From positions 1,575,001-1,639,000 of the forward strand of contig BTPP01000001.1 of NCBI GenBank assembly GCA_037102815.1: 64,000 bases of DNA. The letters are read 5' to 3'. Both the position numbers and the translations under genes were made by a program. The stretch is from Neurospora intermedia. Its lineage: Eukaryota; Ascomycota; Sordariomycetes; Sordariales; Sordariaceae. Positions 21,058 through 32,518 of this stretch are shown here, piece after piece; position 1 is the stretch's first letter; the number at the start of each line of letters is the position of its first letter. A model generated the notes under the pieces. The model had not been told where the DNA came from and made no database searches. It saw only the letters and a list, made by a program, of their open reading frames with translations.

Positions 21058-24000
21058 GTTGGGGAATTTGCTTACTACTGGTTGATGAGGCTTCACGGGG
21101 ACGGACAAAGTAAACAGCACCCTCGGCCATGTTAATAAGAGGGGTAACAAAGTTTGGACTGCACATAATATGGATAGGACATGGACAGGGACAGAAACAG
21201 GGACAGTATTCTTTCTATTCTTCATTTCTTGGGGTGTTTCGCGCGATTGGGTGTTTGGAAAAACAAGAGGCATGCATGCGGTTGTTGTTGATAAGCATTA
21301 TCTTTATATACTGTTCGGGTTGGCTTGTTGGATAGTTTTGCTTGCTGGTTGGGATAGGTGTTTCAATTCTTATTTCTCCTATGGGTTTTTCTGGTCTTCG
21401 TTCATCATCATCGTCATTATCCTCACCCTCATCCGCATTCAGGATTCGCATGGTTAAGAGAGCTTGAAGAACCGTCTTGCATAGAAGTCAGTAGTTTTTG
21501 GTGCATATTTCATTCTTTACATAGCTTAAAGTGAATGCTTACAGAATCGTTTTGTTGGGTGGATTGACCAGTTATGGGTTGGTGATGCGATAGTATCCTG
21601 GAGGCAGAAACTTCCACAACGAGGGCGAGTCTTAGGCAAAGGAAGAATTTGGAGGGAAAAGAGTGGTAGACAAAAAAGTGTAGGCATAATATGAGATCAG
21701 CCGGGTGGATGAATTACCAACTGAATAACCTAATCGTTGTAGTCACTCAAGTTCGTGATCAAGGTGGAGGACGGGAGCTCTACTAACAAGGAGAAACCCC
21801 CAAAACACCAAAGCGGTCACGGATCACGATCACTACCGATGCTCCTTCCGTTCAATCACTCATCACAGTGACTCGCCTTCAGATAATTTTTAAACCTCAC
21901 AATCATGAATACCAAGGACAGCCACATAACTTGACTGAAACTGAACTATCAAACAAACAAACAAAAAACTACTGATAGGTAACCAAACCCCGAGTATGCA
22001 AATATAGAAAAACTGAAAAAAGGAAAGAGTTACCCAACTCTCAACAAACCCCCAGTCGTGTTCGGCAGCAATAGAACTACGTACTAACATGGACGCCCAC
22101 ATAAGACAAGTAAGTAAACCCTTCCTGGGGCTTCTCTCATCGTGCCCACGCATCTTGACAACTATGATTGTAACAGGTATGTACAAACTTCCGCTTCTTT
22201 TTCAACCAGTAATGATCCGACAAGCAACTTAACAAATATACAGAACTACCAGGGAAGGAGGAAAATAACCAAGAACAGTTAACGTATCTAGTGAGTAGCT
22301 TAGTGCCATGGCTCGAGTTTCGTCTATTTACCCTAGATTGGCAGTGGCAGTGGTAGTGACAACGACCGCAATGGTAAGTAGGTAGGTCACTACTGTGAAA
22401 TATCATATCTCCTGACCTAGGTGATTCTTGGAAAACTCACTCCGTCGAAACTTGGCCCTTTTCAGAAAAAGGAAATGGATCGATATGACACTCCTTTTCA
22501 ATATGACCAGGCATTTCCGGATACATAGGTATATATGTATATATATATATCAATAAATATGAAAGAGAAAGAAACAAAAAAAAATAACCGACATCATAAC
22601 GAACATCAAATCCTATCTATACACTCATTCCTCACCGGCATGTCACCTCTAACTTCTGCCCTAGAAGAAGAAGAAGCATCCGAACAGCCCAAAATAACAC
22701 ACAATGGTGTTACGAAGGAGAGATGGCTACATACCTACCTCCATGGAACCAGGCGGGCACTATGGTAGACGGAGGCTTGATTGAAGCGCTGGAATGTACC
22801 TCTACCTCTAGTGTAGGTAAGTAACTAGTAGAAATCAGGGCAACAACCATGATAGGTAGGTACCTATCCCCTGTGGCTTCCAACTCAAGTCAAGTCAAAC
22901 CTTATTCTCCCTCTTCATGTCTCTATCTATCCAGGTTGCGCAAAAAAGTTTCGAAGCGCCATTAATTCCGTTACCACCTACGTACCCTCTTCTTGACCTT
23001 GTTATCTAATCTGTTATTAACCAGAACTACTTACTGACCTCGCTATTCCTCAGACGAACCAGAACCACTAACTAGTTCAGCCGTTGGTGATGGCTTCGTT
23101 CGGTCCGCGCGCGGTTTTAGCACATGCAGTATCGATGTATCACTAATCTTTCAAGCTGCTTTTAGCCGGTCCTTCTGTTAGTGCTTAGCGCGGCGTCCCG
23201 TGGACTAAGTGGTAGTGGTGGTGGCTTAGACGACGACCATATTTCCGCGGAAGCTCATTTTAACTTATTTCCTTGGCGCTATCACTGCTCAGCCACTCCG
23301 CTGTATACGCGCGTAGAATGACATTTGGACATCGTGACTGTCGGGAATACGAAGTCCAATGATGAATTCGTTAGCCAAAAGACTTTTGGTATTGGTTGAG
23401 ACGGGCATCTCCACCGATACGAAACGCCGATTTGATGCTGATTTAAGGCATTCAATACAAAGTGTGCGAATCAATGTCACTGAATCAGCAGTCGAACTAT
23501 TGAACACCAGGTTTGCTTGTCAAGAGAAAGAGAGTGAATGTCTCATTTTCATCCAATCCCCCCCATAAAATACTCCGCCAATGTTTTTCCGAAAAAAGGT
23601 ATCTACATCAGAAGAAGAAGAAGGTGAAACAGATAGCTTCCCTGCTGCTCAGCCCACTTATAGCTTAGTACCACCACCATGGATGGTAGTTGACGTTAGT
23701 GTGTCTGAGATGGGACCATGTACCTGGTAAAAGGGTTTGGCACAAGCCTGAAGAAGTTTTGAAGTTTTGTCATCAAATCGTTCGATAGAAAAAAGAAACC
23801 ACATTTTCATTGCGGAAGAAAGTTCCAGCGCCAATCCTTTTTGTCGTTGCGCGCCCCTCAAGGGGGCTTTTGTTTTCCAATCCGTTCCCGCGCGCCAGTC
23901 GCCGTTCCGTCCTGTGTCTTTGTGTGTGTGGTATCTTTCTAAATGGTTGTCCCGCTGCCCCTTTGTGTGACGTTCTTATGTTCATTCGCCAATCAAAGAA

Positions 24001-24234
24001 TTGACTTTGAGAAGAAAGCATGAACAAAAGGGCTAAGAAAGAAAGGGTCATAAAAGTCATCATCGCCCTGCGAATCGGTCCGTCTCTTGTCCAAAAGAGA
24101 CGCTTGAAAAGATCCGCGTGAACCAGTATCTTTGATTTTTTTCCAATGCGCGGTAAAAGTCCACGCGCCTATGTGAGAAGCGAAAATGAGTAGATTGCCT
24201 TGCTGTGAAGGCAGTTGATGGTGTGACCATTTCT
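21058..24234. other. Long intergenic region, AT-rich with short tracts
   Basis: About 3.2 kb between the 3' ends of two convergent genes, unusually long for a convergent pair. Open frames are short and have no recognisable content. Contains TA tracts (22528-22551), repeated TAGGTA/TACCTA words (22375-22870) and (GTGGTG) runs near 23213-23222. No tRNA or other RNA gene was recognised. Confidence 0.5.
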
Positions 24235-25032
24235 TTAGTCGGAGAAAGCCCATTCGACCTTCTTGCGGCCGTCGGTAAGGGCGCCAAAGACGTCAAGGAA
24301 GGCCTTCTTGGAAACATCAATGTCGTTAAAGGCACATCCCATGCACTTGTCGCGAACAGTGGCGGTAACGGTCTTGCCGTTGGCCTTGATGATAACCTTC
24401 CTGTTGCAGTAGGGGTTGCCGTTGGACTGGGTACCCATCATCTCGTGGGAAAGGGCCACAATGTTGTCGGACATGTCCAAGCCGTTGTCATCAAAGCCGC
24501 AGGCACCCAAACCAACATCGTAGTAGGTGAGGTCGCCGTTGTGGGAGCTACTTGTGCTGGAAGTAGACTCCGTCGTGGAAGACTCAACGGCCTGTGGAGA
24601 GGCAACCGAAGCGGTGGTGGGCTGAACAACAGGGGCCGGAGCAGACGAGCTCTCCACGGAAAGAGGGGCAGGAGCGACTGTCTGAACCGGAGGGGCGGCC
24701 TGGCTAGAGCTGGTGGTCTCAGGAGCAGGAGCAAGAGCCTCAACCTTGGCAGAAGAGGCGGGAACCACGGAAACCACGGGCGCAGCGCTGGAGTGGGCCT
24801 GCGAGACGGAAGTGATGAGGGTTGAAGTGGCCTTTGGAGGAACAATCACCTCGGTGGCGGTCACGTCGATGTACTTGGTGACGGTCTCATAGACGGTTTC
24901 AGTCACCCACTCCGTGACAAGAGAACGCTTGTGGTGGTGACCATGGTCCTTCTTCTGGTGGTTGAGGCCGTGACGAGGCTGGGCAAGAGCAAGTGAAGCC
25001 AAGAGGCTGATCATGACAGTGGTCGACTTCAT
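24235..25032 (-). CDS. Secreted expansin-like (RlpA / double-psi barrel) protein, Asp f 7-like
   Basis: Single exon on the - strand, 265 residues. Signal peptide [18 protein letters not shown]; a His-rich stretch HGHHHKR ends in a Kex2-type KR at 35-36. Residues about 37-65 contain [19 protein letters not shown], a motif common in fungal wall proteins. A long Ser/Pro/Ala/Thr linker (about 66-165) is likely O-glycosylated. The C-terminus from about 167 is a double-psi beta-barrel: [30 protein letters not shown], then CNRKV and [16 protein letters not shown], with cysteines at 178, 209, 230 and 233. This architecture is that of the fungal allergen Asp f 7 and related expansin-like proteins, thought to act on the cell wall without known catalysis. 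A TATA-like TTTATAAAG lies about 320 bp upstream. Function is family inference. Confidence 0.88.
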   Translation of the reverse strand: MKSTTVMISLLASLALAQPRHGLNHQKKDHGHHHKRSLVTEWVTETVYETVTKYIDVTATEVIVPPKATSTLITSVSQAHSSAAPVVSVVPASSAKVEALAPAPETTSSSQAAPPVQTVAPAPLSVESSSAPAPVVQPTTASVASPQAVESSTTESTSSTSSSHNGDLTYYDVGLGACGFDDNGLDMSDNIVALSHEMMGTQSNGNPYCNRKVIIKANGKTVTATVRDKCMGCAFNDIDVSKKAFLDVFGALTDGRKKVEWAFSD

Positions 25033-27296
25033 GTTGACGGCGGATGAAGTTCGAAAAAGGATTGTAATATGTCTCTCGTCAACGAGAAACTGATGGTTGA
25101 TTCTTGGTGGTCTTGGCTACCGTAAAGGAAGGATGTAGGTAGGTGGAGGGATCCTTGGTGTTGTCCGTGCTGTGTAAGCTGTTGGAATGTGACGGATCGT
25201 CGATGTTTGAGGTTGAAAGAAGGTGATTCTCGTAGCCGGCTCGAGGAAGGAATGTACAGCTGATGTTCCGAATGGTTCGATCAACAAAGAGCAGGGGAGC
25301 TTGTGAGAAGTGGGAATATGAGATTGACGAGAGACGAGACGGACATGAACCTTTATAAAAGAGAGGACCCGTCCGATCTTAGGGCTAGGGAATCTGAAAT
25401 GAAGGGGAGACGGGTGGTCCGGGCGAGCTAGACAATGCCTGGGATGGCCCAAAAAGGCTGATGACCCGGCTGGAGGCAAGCCATGCTCAGCCATTTCCCT
25501 TGTGTTTTTTTTTCCTTACCCCTACCCCTGCTCGAATGTGTGAATGCCCCCATGCGAGTGGGCCGTTCACACTTGTTGGGCCCCATTCTACCGAAGATGC
25601 CTAGCCAGGCCCGACTCGATCGTCCTAACCGAGTTGTCAAACAACCCCAGCACCACGTGTTTGATACCATCCAAAGCTCGATCAGTTGTTAGTGCGGTTC
25701 TTGTTCTGGCAACGATGAGGGGCAGATGTTGGCTTGTCAAGTGCCAAACAGCATTGTGACAGTGCGGAAAATCAAGCAAATCATCGTGGGCACCGCCTTG
25801 GACAAAGAAATTGACGATTGCTTGCGACGTGCCCCTTGAGTCCAACCAGAGGCCTTAACCCCTGCTTTCACCCGATGTTTGCAGGTGTCCTGCATTCGTC
25901 CCACAAAGCTTCTTTGACGTGCCGTGATTTCGTAGGGCTGCGACAGTTACCGCTGAGATTACCGCTGAGGAGAGAGAACCACATCCAAGCTCAGCTCCTT
26001 CGACCCGAGCCATGTAGCGACCTAACAAATCTCGCAATGTGGCGGCGTAGAGTAGCATCGTACCAACGAAGTGCAATGACGCTGGAGATTGAAAACTTTT
26101 GACCAGAAGCGACGCGGGAGACCTGGCCCTTGCAGCTGACCTGCAAGGCACTGACGCGGAACAACAGCCGGACCCCTGTTTTTCTTGGGTCAGGAACGGC
26201 CAGGAACCAGCTGAGCCGGGATCATTCCAACCAATCATCATCCATGGCGACCCCGAGGCCTGGCTGGGCTCCTGCGCGCCGATGAGCAACTGGCGATCCG
26301 CCCCGCTCTTCGAAAATTCTTTATTCTGCCATGCTTCGCGTACCTGGATGTCCTTGTCGCCCACAGGCCCGACAGCTTGTCAGACTGGGGCCGTCCGTCC
26401 CGTACGTTGTTCCACAGCGCATCGCGGAATGAGGGGAACGTCGAAAGCATTTGTCATGCCAAATACCGTGGCGCCCTACGAGGAGTCGGCTGAGAACCGA
26501 TGTGTGGTGGGACAATATGCCTTTTGGTGTTTCATTGCTAGTTGCAAGGAAAAGTGTAAAAGTGAAGATATTGGATTCAGGGTGAACAACATGCTCGTCC
26601 GGAATACCATGAACTAAGGGAAGGTTCAGGGCATGGATGTACGCGTCTGCCATCGTCGATGTATTGCATACCGGCAGAGAAATGGTCCATTTGCCGATTG
26701 CCACAGTGGGACTTGAGTGAAGAAAAAAAACAGGTCAAAAGCTATTTCGTAGTGTAAAAGTAATGGCCACTCACCAATATGATGGCGCAGACCTGCGGTT
26801 CTGAATGGAGACGCGTCCTTTTCCCTTCCTTTTGGCCGGCCTCGGACGTCGGGCCTGGTTCCGCAAACTCTCGACGAGTCAAAACGACTGGACGACCAGA
26901 ATGAAGTGATGAAGGTTGAGCAACTTATCCTCTATTCGATTTCCACAGTTGGTCGTCATGCATGCGAAGAAGTGATAAGATGTGGGGCACCTTGTTGTTG
27001 CAGTCGATATGCGGGCTCAACAGGTTTGTGTTACGTAGCGGGGCGTCTCCAGAGGCCGGCCAAACGCACATTCGCCTTGCAATATGTGTGGTGTCCTTGG
27101 ATATGCGATGTTGCCTGTCATGGCCAGAATCTGGCGAGAACGTCAATTCCGCGTCCCACTTTGCTTGCCATCGTCGGTTGATTGGAGGCTTCTTGACAAA
27201 ATGCCTCTTTTGAATCCTTTTGGGCGCGGAGACGACCGCTCGAAGATCCTTTGGCGATGCTGGCTGAACTTGAAGTGCTGAAATCTTTTTCATTTC
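25033..27296. other. Intergenic region, promoter of the expansin-like gene
   Basis: About 2.3 kb with no supportable gene; both flanking genes are on the - strand, so this is the expansin-like promoter plus the efm6 3' flank. An open frame of 172 codons at 26099-26617 (+) has no recognisable content and unnatural composition, and I do not call it. Confidence 0.5.
25351..25360 (-). promoter_or_regulatory. Putative TATA box of the expansin-like gene
   Basis: On the - strand the sequence reads TTTTATAAAG about 320 bp upstream of the start codon. This position would give a leader of around 290 nt. Two CCCCT stress-element-like words lie farther upstream at about 25517-25528. Assignment is by sequence only. 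Confidence 0.4.
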
Positions 27297-28263
27297 TTAT
27301 TTGCGGGTAAACGCGTATAGGAACAAGCCTTCTCTAGAGAACACGGGCCGGTCTTGGTCCTCAAGCTCGGTAATCTTGAAAGTCTTTCTGGCAGCCTTGA
27401 GAAACTGCATATCTGCACGGCGTCTCTTCTTGAAACAGAAGTAAACGGTGGCGTTGGGTTCAAGGGCCAATAGATCCTTCAGGGTCTGAAGAAGGAGCGG
27501 GAAGGCGGGTTCGAAGTAGACGCAATCAGCGGCTAGAATAGTATCAGGCTTGAGAGCAACAATTTCCTCTGGCAGTGGCTCGCCCCTATTTGCATCACGA
27601 GAGGTTGTCAGAATAAGCATGAGCGTGAACCCGAGCCCGGGTGACCCGGTCCTGGTCGGGACCGTGGAAGAACAAGAGTCCGATGCTGTGGGAAAGGCAC
27701 AGCAGGAGGAGGAGAGCGGGGAAAGCCGTCACACAGGACTGTATGTATCGCTTACCAGTTGAGGATCATGGATTTGACCTTGTCATTGAGGCCATTCAAG
27801 GTGGTGTTGTATGCCATGAGCTCTTCCATCTCCAGTTGGTCTGTGATATACATGGGAGTTTCAAAGCTGCAGCCTTTGGCGACTGCAAGTCCGACAAGGC
27901 CACCGCCGGCGCCAATCTCGAGTCTGGGGAAAGGAGATATGTCAGTGCCATGCCATGTGGTTGGTGGTTATCGTGGCTTCATGTGGGATGAAGAGCCGGC
28001 ATGAAAGGCACCTACATCCGAGCCTTTTGCAGCTTATCGCCATGGTAGCGCAGCATATGCTTGGCGAGAGTCATTCCGGCCGGCCAAAGCTGGCCTCCGC
28101 ATCCCGTCTTTAAATCTTCGTGTAGCTTCAAAGGCTCGGGCAGAAGACCACCAAAGTCGAGAGCCGTGTCGGTCGGGGCCTTGTACTCGGGTAGAGGAGT
28201 GAAATCCTGGTCGAAGGCCAAAGGATCAAACTCCGGTGACGATGATCGTGATCGGGCGCTCAT
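27297..28263 (-). CDS. efm6: Protein-lysine N-methyltransferase Efm6-like
   Basis: Three exons on the - strand: 28263-28016, 27923-27756, 27585-27297; 234 residues. Introns of 92 and 170 nt keep frame: the first joins to give RMILEIGAGGGLVGLAV-type sequence, which is the SAM-binding motif I (residues about 83-100), and the second joins ILNW to GEPLPEEI. Further family marks are GGQLWPAGMTLAKHM before motif I and ILAADCVYFEPAFPLLL (the post-motif with D and the xxY near the substrate site). This is the METTL21/FAM86-related seven-beta-strand group; yeast Efm6 methylates a lysine of translation elongation factor EF-1A in the cytosol. Length and motif order match Efm6. The exact substrate here is inferred. 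Confidence 0.88.
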
Positions 28264-29380
28264 GGTTGGGGGTATGACCTTTTCTTTCGGGATGAAGCTA
28301 ATAGAGTGAACCCAGGTAATTCAAGAGTTCAACGATACAATGTCAAATGTTGTGCTCTGAGATTTTTTTTCCGATAGAGAGAAACCGGTCAGAAACTGTT
28401 ATCTGGTATCACCATCGTCGTTGTCCTGTGGTGGTGGTCTAGACTACAAAGTAGACGCTCAGGTCGGGCAAGCGCCCAAAAAAAGTCCCCACCGAAAAAT
28501 CCCCTCCCTTCCGACTTTGCGGGGTTGTAAAACACCAGGGCACTGCATCGACGACCTTCCGATATCACACTTCGGGAAGGCACGACCATTGAGCAACAAC
28601 GAAGACTCGTCTGACCTTGACCGCCAATATCATGATCGCTCTTGCCATACTCGAGTCAAGAGCAGAGGCTCGACTTTTTTCTTGGCTGGAATATTGTTGA
28701 GCCGAGCGTGACAGAGTGTCCCGCTCGAGTTGCGGTCCCTCTCCGCTGCAGGCGACTGTCATTTGATCGGCGATATCTTCCACATCAACAAGAGGCCTTT
28801 GAATCCAGACGCTCGAATTCAAATCGATCATGACATTTTCGTCTTTACCATATCCCCTCCCTCCGAATTGTGTCGCGATGGAAGCGCCTCCCTGAAGCAC
28901 GCGTCTCATGGTCACCTCATTTGGTGGGCTGGTGTTCACCTTGAGGCTTGACTGGAATGCTTCAATCACTTCACCAACCCCATTTAAGAGGTTTCAATGC
29001 CAATCTCGCATTGCTCAAGTGGGCTCACGACACCACTACAGAGATTCGTTAATTACATACGGAACCCCTCCAGCTATGTATGTCGCGTTCGAAGCCCAAG
29101 GGGCGGCTGGTGAGTCGCGACTTGCCCCCCTCAGCAATTTATGAAGAGCGTGACGCAAGGGAACATGCCTCGTGAAGAAACTTGGGGTCAGCCTCCCTCT
29201 TTGAAGATTCGCGTTTTGCTGTCTCTTATGTCTAGTTTGATACCCTCAGAACTGTCCGCTCTGGTGTTCATGATGAGTTTCCTCTTTCTTTTAGTCTTGG
29301 TGAATATTGTTGTCGTCGCTTCTGCTACATACAATTTGATACCCCAAGGCAGCGCTTTGCTCGCCGTCATCATCAACATT
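28264..29380. other. Divergent intergenic region, efm6 / axl2-like promoters
   Basis: About 1.1 kb shared by two divergent genes. The frame of the downstream gene is open from 29141, giving 80 extra in-frame codons, which I treat as leader rather than protein. Open frames of about 100-134 codons on both strands have no recognisable content. Confidence 0.5.
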
Positions 29381-32300
29381 ATGGCATCACTTTTGCGTCT
29401 CTTCGCTGTGTTACTTTTCGTTGCAGTATCCGATGCTACCCCCGGAGTCTATTTTTCCATCAGCTCTCAAATTCCCCCAATTGCTAGAATCGGAGAACCG
29501 TTCTCGTTCATATTCTCAGAGTCAACATTTACTTCGACATCAACCATTACCTACTCCCTAACCAACTCTCCCAATTGGCTTTCGATCGACAGCGATGCAC
29601 GGAAACTCTATGGAACACCAAAGGAAACTGATGTTGGATTGGGAGATAGGGTGAATGTTCCATTTGGATTGGTGGCAACCGACGAGACCGGCTCGACAAC
29701 ACTCGACAACACACTGATTGTTTCAAGGAAGGCCGGGCCCAAGCTTGATATTCCTCTCAACCAACAGATACCGGGATTTGGCTTCTTCTCCAACCCCTAC
29801 ACCATTCTGTCACCGCCGATGAACCAGTTCTCTTTCGTGCTGGACCCAAAGACCTTCTCAGCACCCTCAGACAAGCCTTTGACATACTATGCAGTCATGT
29901 CGGACAACACTCCTCTTCCGGCTTGGATATCGTTTGACGCTGGAAGACTTGCTTTCTCAGGACAGACTCCGGCTTTCGGGACTCTCGTCGACCCACCCCA
30001 GACCTTCGAGTTCCAACTCCTAGCCACTGACACACCTGGGTTCGCCGATGCCTCTATGAGATTCAACATTGTGGTCGGGAACCACAGAGTTACGGCCGAT
30101 CAGACGACAGTTGTCATCAATGCAACTGCTGGAAAGTCCTTTTCTTATGACGGGCTGCGAGGCAGCATCGACGTCGATGGCCAACCCATGCCTTCTGGCG
30201 ATGGTATGATCGTGGCCTCTACTTTCAATACCCCGTCATGGCTCACCCTGGATATGGACAGTCTACATATCACAGGCACTCCTCCCTTGACAGCAAAGTC
30301 AACAAACTTCACCATCACGCTCGAGGACAGCTTTGCGGACAGATTCAATCTGACTGTCATGGTTCAGGTCAGCGGCACTCAAGCTCAAAGCTTCGGCATG
30401 TTGAAGGAAGAGCTGCCTGTCATACAGGCACACGCGGGCGAGCACATAAGTTTTGAGCTTGACCCCTTCCTAAAGGACCCTGATGGCACAGAAATAGTTG
30501 TCGATGACGATGCATCGCCCTCATGGATCCGTGTCCGCGAAGGAACCATCTTCGGCGACGTACCAAAATCGTCAAAGGACTCCATCGTGAGTGCTACGAT
30601 AAGATTGACTTCAAAAGCTTCAGGAGCATCAGAGTCAGTCTTGCTGAGCGTGCACATGCTAGCAGATTCAGGGGATGCGGTAGACACGACAGATACAGAT
30701 TCGACTCCGGGCTCGACATCAACTGGGGACTTGGGCGGTACCAAGCCTACTCGGGAACATACACCTACTCCCATCGGACTTATTTTGCTGGTCACTATCC
30801 TTCCCGGACTCTTGCTCATTGGCGCTCTCATGGGCATGCTTATCTGTTGCCTTAGGCGACGAAGAGAAGCCAAACGGCCGAAGCTCAGCACCCGTGATAT
30901 ATCGGGCCCTCTCCCGGGAACTTTCACCATCAATGTCACAGGTCCAGATGGGCAGAGTTCCATGGAGCACATAACAGGACCACACAACACGCAAAGCACG
31001 ATAAGTCACATGTCACTTGCTGAACAGGACCGAAAGAGTGACCCTGAATCGGGCATCAGCCGTCACCAAAGCTTCGATGCTGACGTGCCACGCCCGCTCA
31101 GCACAGTTCGGATGCTGCCTACCAACGAAGAACTCCTGCCGGCGAGTAGTAGTCTTCTAGATGTCACAGGTTCGCCTCTGATGTCCGGTGCTATCACTGG
31201 AACTCCGCGAAATCGGCGGCACGAGAGAACCCAGACGCTCCTCAGCCACATTTCGGAGACTAGCTACTATGAGGAGCACTCCTCAGGCATCACCATCGAA
31301 AATACTCTGGAATTCCTCGGCAACAGCAACACAAGGGGCTCGTTTCGGGACGGTGTTGAAGTTGACATTCCGTGCCTTGGTGACCTGTCTAGCATCCAAC
31401 CCACCCCGAACTCTGCATACACGGGCGAGTCATACTGGAGCAAGCTAGGTTCCGGCCCGTCCGTTCATAACAGATCTCCTGCGATAGGCTCAGTCCACAA
31501 TGACCCTACAGGCGCTGCCCGGACTCAGCCAGCCATGCTAGTGAGAAAACTCGTGTGGCCTTGGTTCAAGGGCCGTGTCATCAGTATCAAAGGTGTTGCT
31601 GAGAAGTTCGGGGAGGCAGCGAAGACAACACTGGCAGGCTTACCCAGTCTGTCCAGTGTCCAGGCATCTTTACACGACAAGACGCCAGACATATCACTCT
31701 TATCAAACAAGCAGTCTGAAAGCTCGGACATCCCCGACTTCCCATCACCGCCACAAGGGACAAAGCGACCCATAATGACCAAATATGCAAGACCAGTGAC
31801 GCGAAGAGCAGTCGGTACAGGGCGTATCGTCATCCCACGACAAAGGCTAGTGTCGACAAAGGTCGAGGTAGTGGGAGGTCCGACTGAAGACCTTTACAAA
31901 CCAGCAGAGGACAAAAAGCAAGCTTCACCCACGTCTAGCTTCGACCGCCCCAGCAGGAACTCACTTGGCATCTCGTACGCAGACATGGCATCCAACTCAC
32001 CTTTCCACCAGTCTAGCACATGGTCAACAATACCTTCTAGTCACGAGTGGCACGACGAGACGCTACAGAGCCTCGAGAATGCCGACAGCGTGTTACCAAG
32101 CTCAAGTCTCAGAAGATCGCGGTCGGCATCGCAACCTAACTGGGCACCATATAAGGACTCGCTATCTAACATCAACGATGGCGCAAGTTCCAAATACCCG
32201 CAAAGTCAATGGTCGTTTGCCCCTATCCCGCGGCCTCAGCCTCTTGGTGATGCATCTTCTCTCGCCTCACAGGGTTTGTCAAACTCTGTGAGCGGGCATG

Positions 32301-32518
32301 CCCGCGCTCCTACCCTCAGTTCTGTCGGGTTTTCAAATGCACCTTCGTTGTTCCGGCTTGATGACAATGAGAGCACACATAATGACGACGCGGAAAAGGA
32401 GAACAAATGGGCAGGCGGGACGAGTGGTTTTCTCAATGGTAGGTTTCGCTCACCGCAGCCGATAGCATTGGTGACTTCGCAAAGCAAGACGAGTTCGGAA
32501 TTTGCTGTTTACATTTGA
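29381..32518 (+). CDS. axl2: Axl2-like cadherin-fold transmembrane polarity protein
   Basis: Single exon. I start at 29381 because it opens a clean signal peptide (MASLLRLFAVLLFVAVSDA); 1045 residues. An in-frame ATG at 29141 would add 80 residues with two extra hydrophobic stretches, which I consider less likely. The ectodomain (about 20-462) is built of cadherin-like Ig folds: VYFSISSQIPPIARIGEPFS opens the first and FSFVLDPKTFSAPSDKPLTY the second, each with W-I/L-S-F/I-D-x-x-x-x-x-x-G-T/Q-x-P. One membrane helix at about 463-492 (PIGLILLVTILPGLLLIGAL) is followed by CCLRRRR and a cytoplasmic tail of about 550 Ser-rich residues. In budding yeast Axl2/Bud10 marks axial bud sites and binds septins; in filamentous fungi related proteins act in septation or conidiation. 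Function here is inferred from architecture. Confidence 0.88.
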   Translation: MASLLRLFAVLLFVAVSDATPGVYFSISSQIPPIARIGEPFSFIFSESTFTSTSTITYSLTNSPNWLSIDSDARKLYGTPKETDVGLGDRVNVPFGLVATDETGSTTLDNTLIVSRKAGPKLDIPLNQQIPGFGFFSNPYTILSPPMNQFSFVLDPKTFSAPSDKPLTYYAVMSDNTPLPAWISFDAGRLAFSGQTPAFGTLVDPPQTFEFQLLATDTPGFADASMRFNIVVGNHRVTADQTTVVINATAGKSFSYDGLRGSIDVDGQPMPSGDGMIVASTFNTPSWLTLDMDSLHITGTPPLTAKSTNFTITLEDSFADRFNLTVMVQVSGTQAQSFGMLKEELPVIQAHAGEHISFELDPFLKDPDGTEIVVDDDASPSWIRVREGTIFGDVPKSSKDSIVSATIRLTSKASGASESVLLSVHMLADSGDAVDTTDTDSTPGSTSTGDLGGTKPTREHTPTPIGLILLVTILPGLLLIGALMGMLICCLRRRREAKRPKLSTRDISGPLPGTFTINVTGPDGQSSMEHITGPHNTQSTISHMSLAEQDRKSDPESGISRHQSFDADVPRPLSTVRMLPTNEELLPASSSLLDVTGSPLMSGAITGTPRNRRHERTQTLLSHISETSYYEEHSSGITIENTLEFLGNSNTRGSFRDGVEVDIPCLGDLSSIQPTPNSAYTGESYWSKLGSGPSVHNRSPAIGSVHNDPTGAARTQPAMLVRKLVWPWFKGRVISIKGVAEKFGEAAKTTLAGLPSLSSVQASLHDKTPDISLLSNKQSESSDIPDFPSPPQGTKRPIMTKYARPVTRRAVGTGRIVIPRQRLVSTKVEVVGGPTEDLYKPAEDKKQASPTSSFDRPSRNSLGISYADMASNSPFHQSSTWSTIPSSHEWHDETLQSLENADSVLPSSSLRRSRSASQPNWAPYKDSLSNINDGASSKYPQSQWSFAPIPRPQPLGDASSLASQGLSNSVSGHARAPTLSSVGFSNAPSLFRLDDNESTHNDDAEKENKWAGGTSGFLNGRFRSPQPIALVTSQSKTSSEFAVYI

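Noticed and set aside
26099-26617. 172-codon + strand open frame upstream of the expansin-like gene
   Set aside because: No domain, motif or plausible splice partners; lies where a promoter is expected.
28565-28969. 134-codon - strand open frame between efm6 and the axl2-like gene
   Set aside because: No recognisable domain; it lies in a shared divergent promoter and has no good start context or partner exons.
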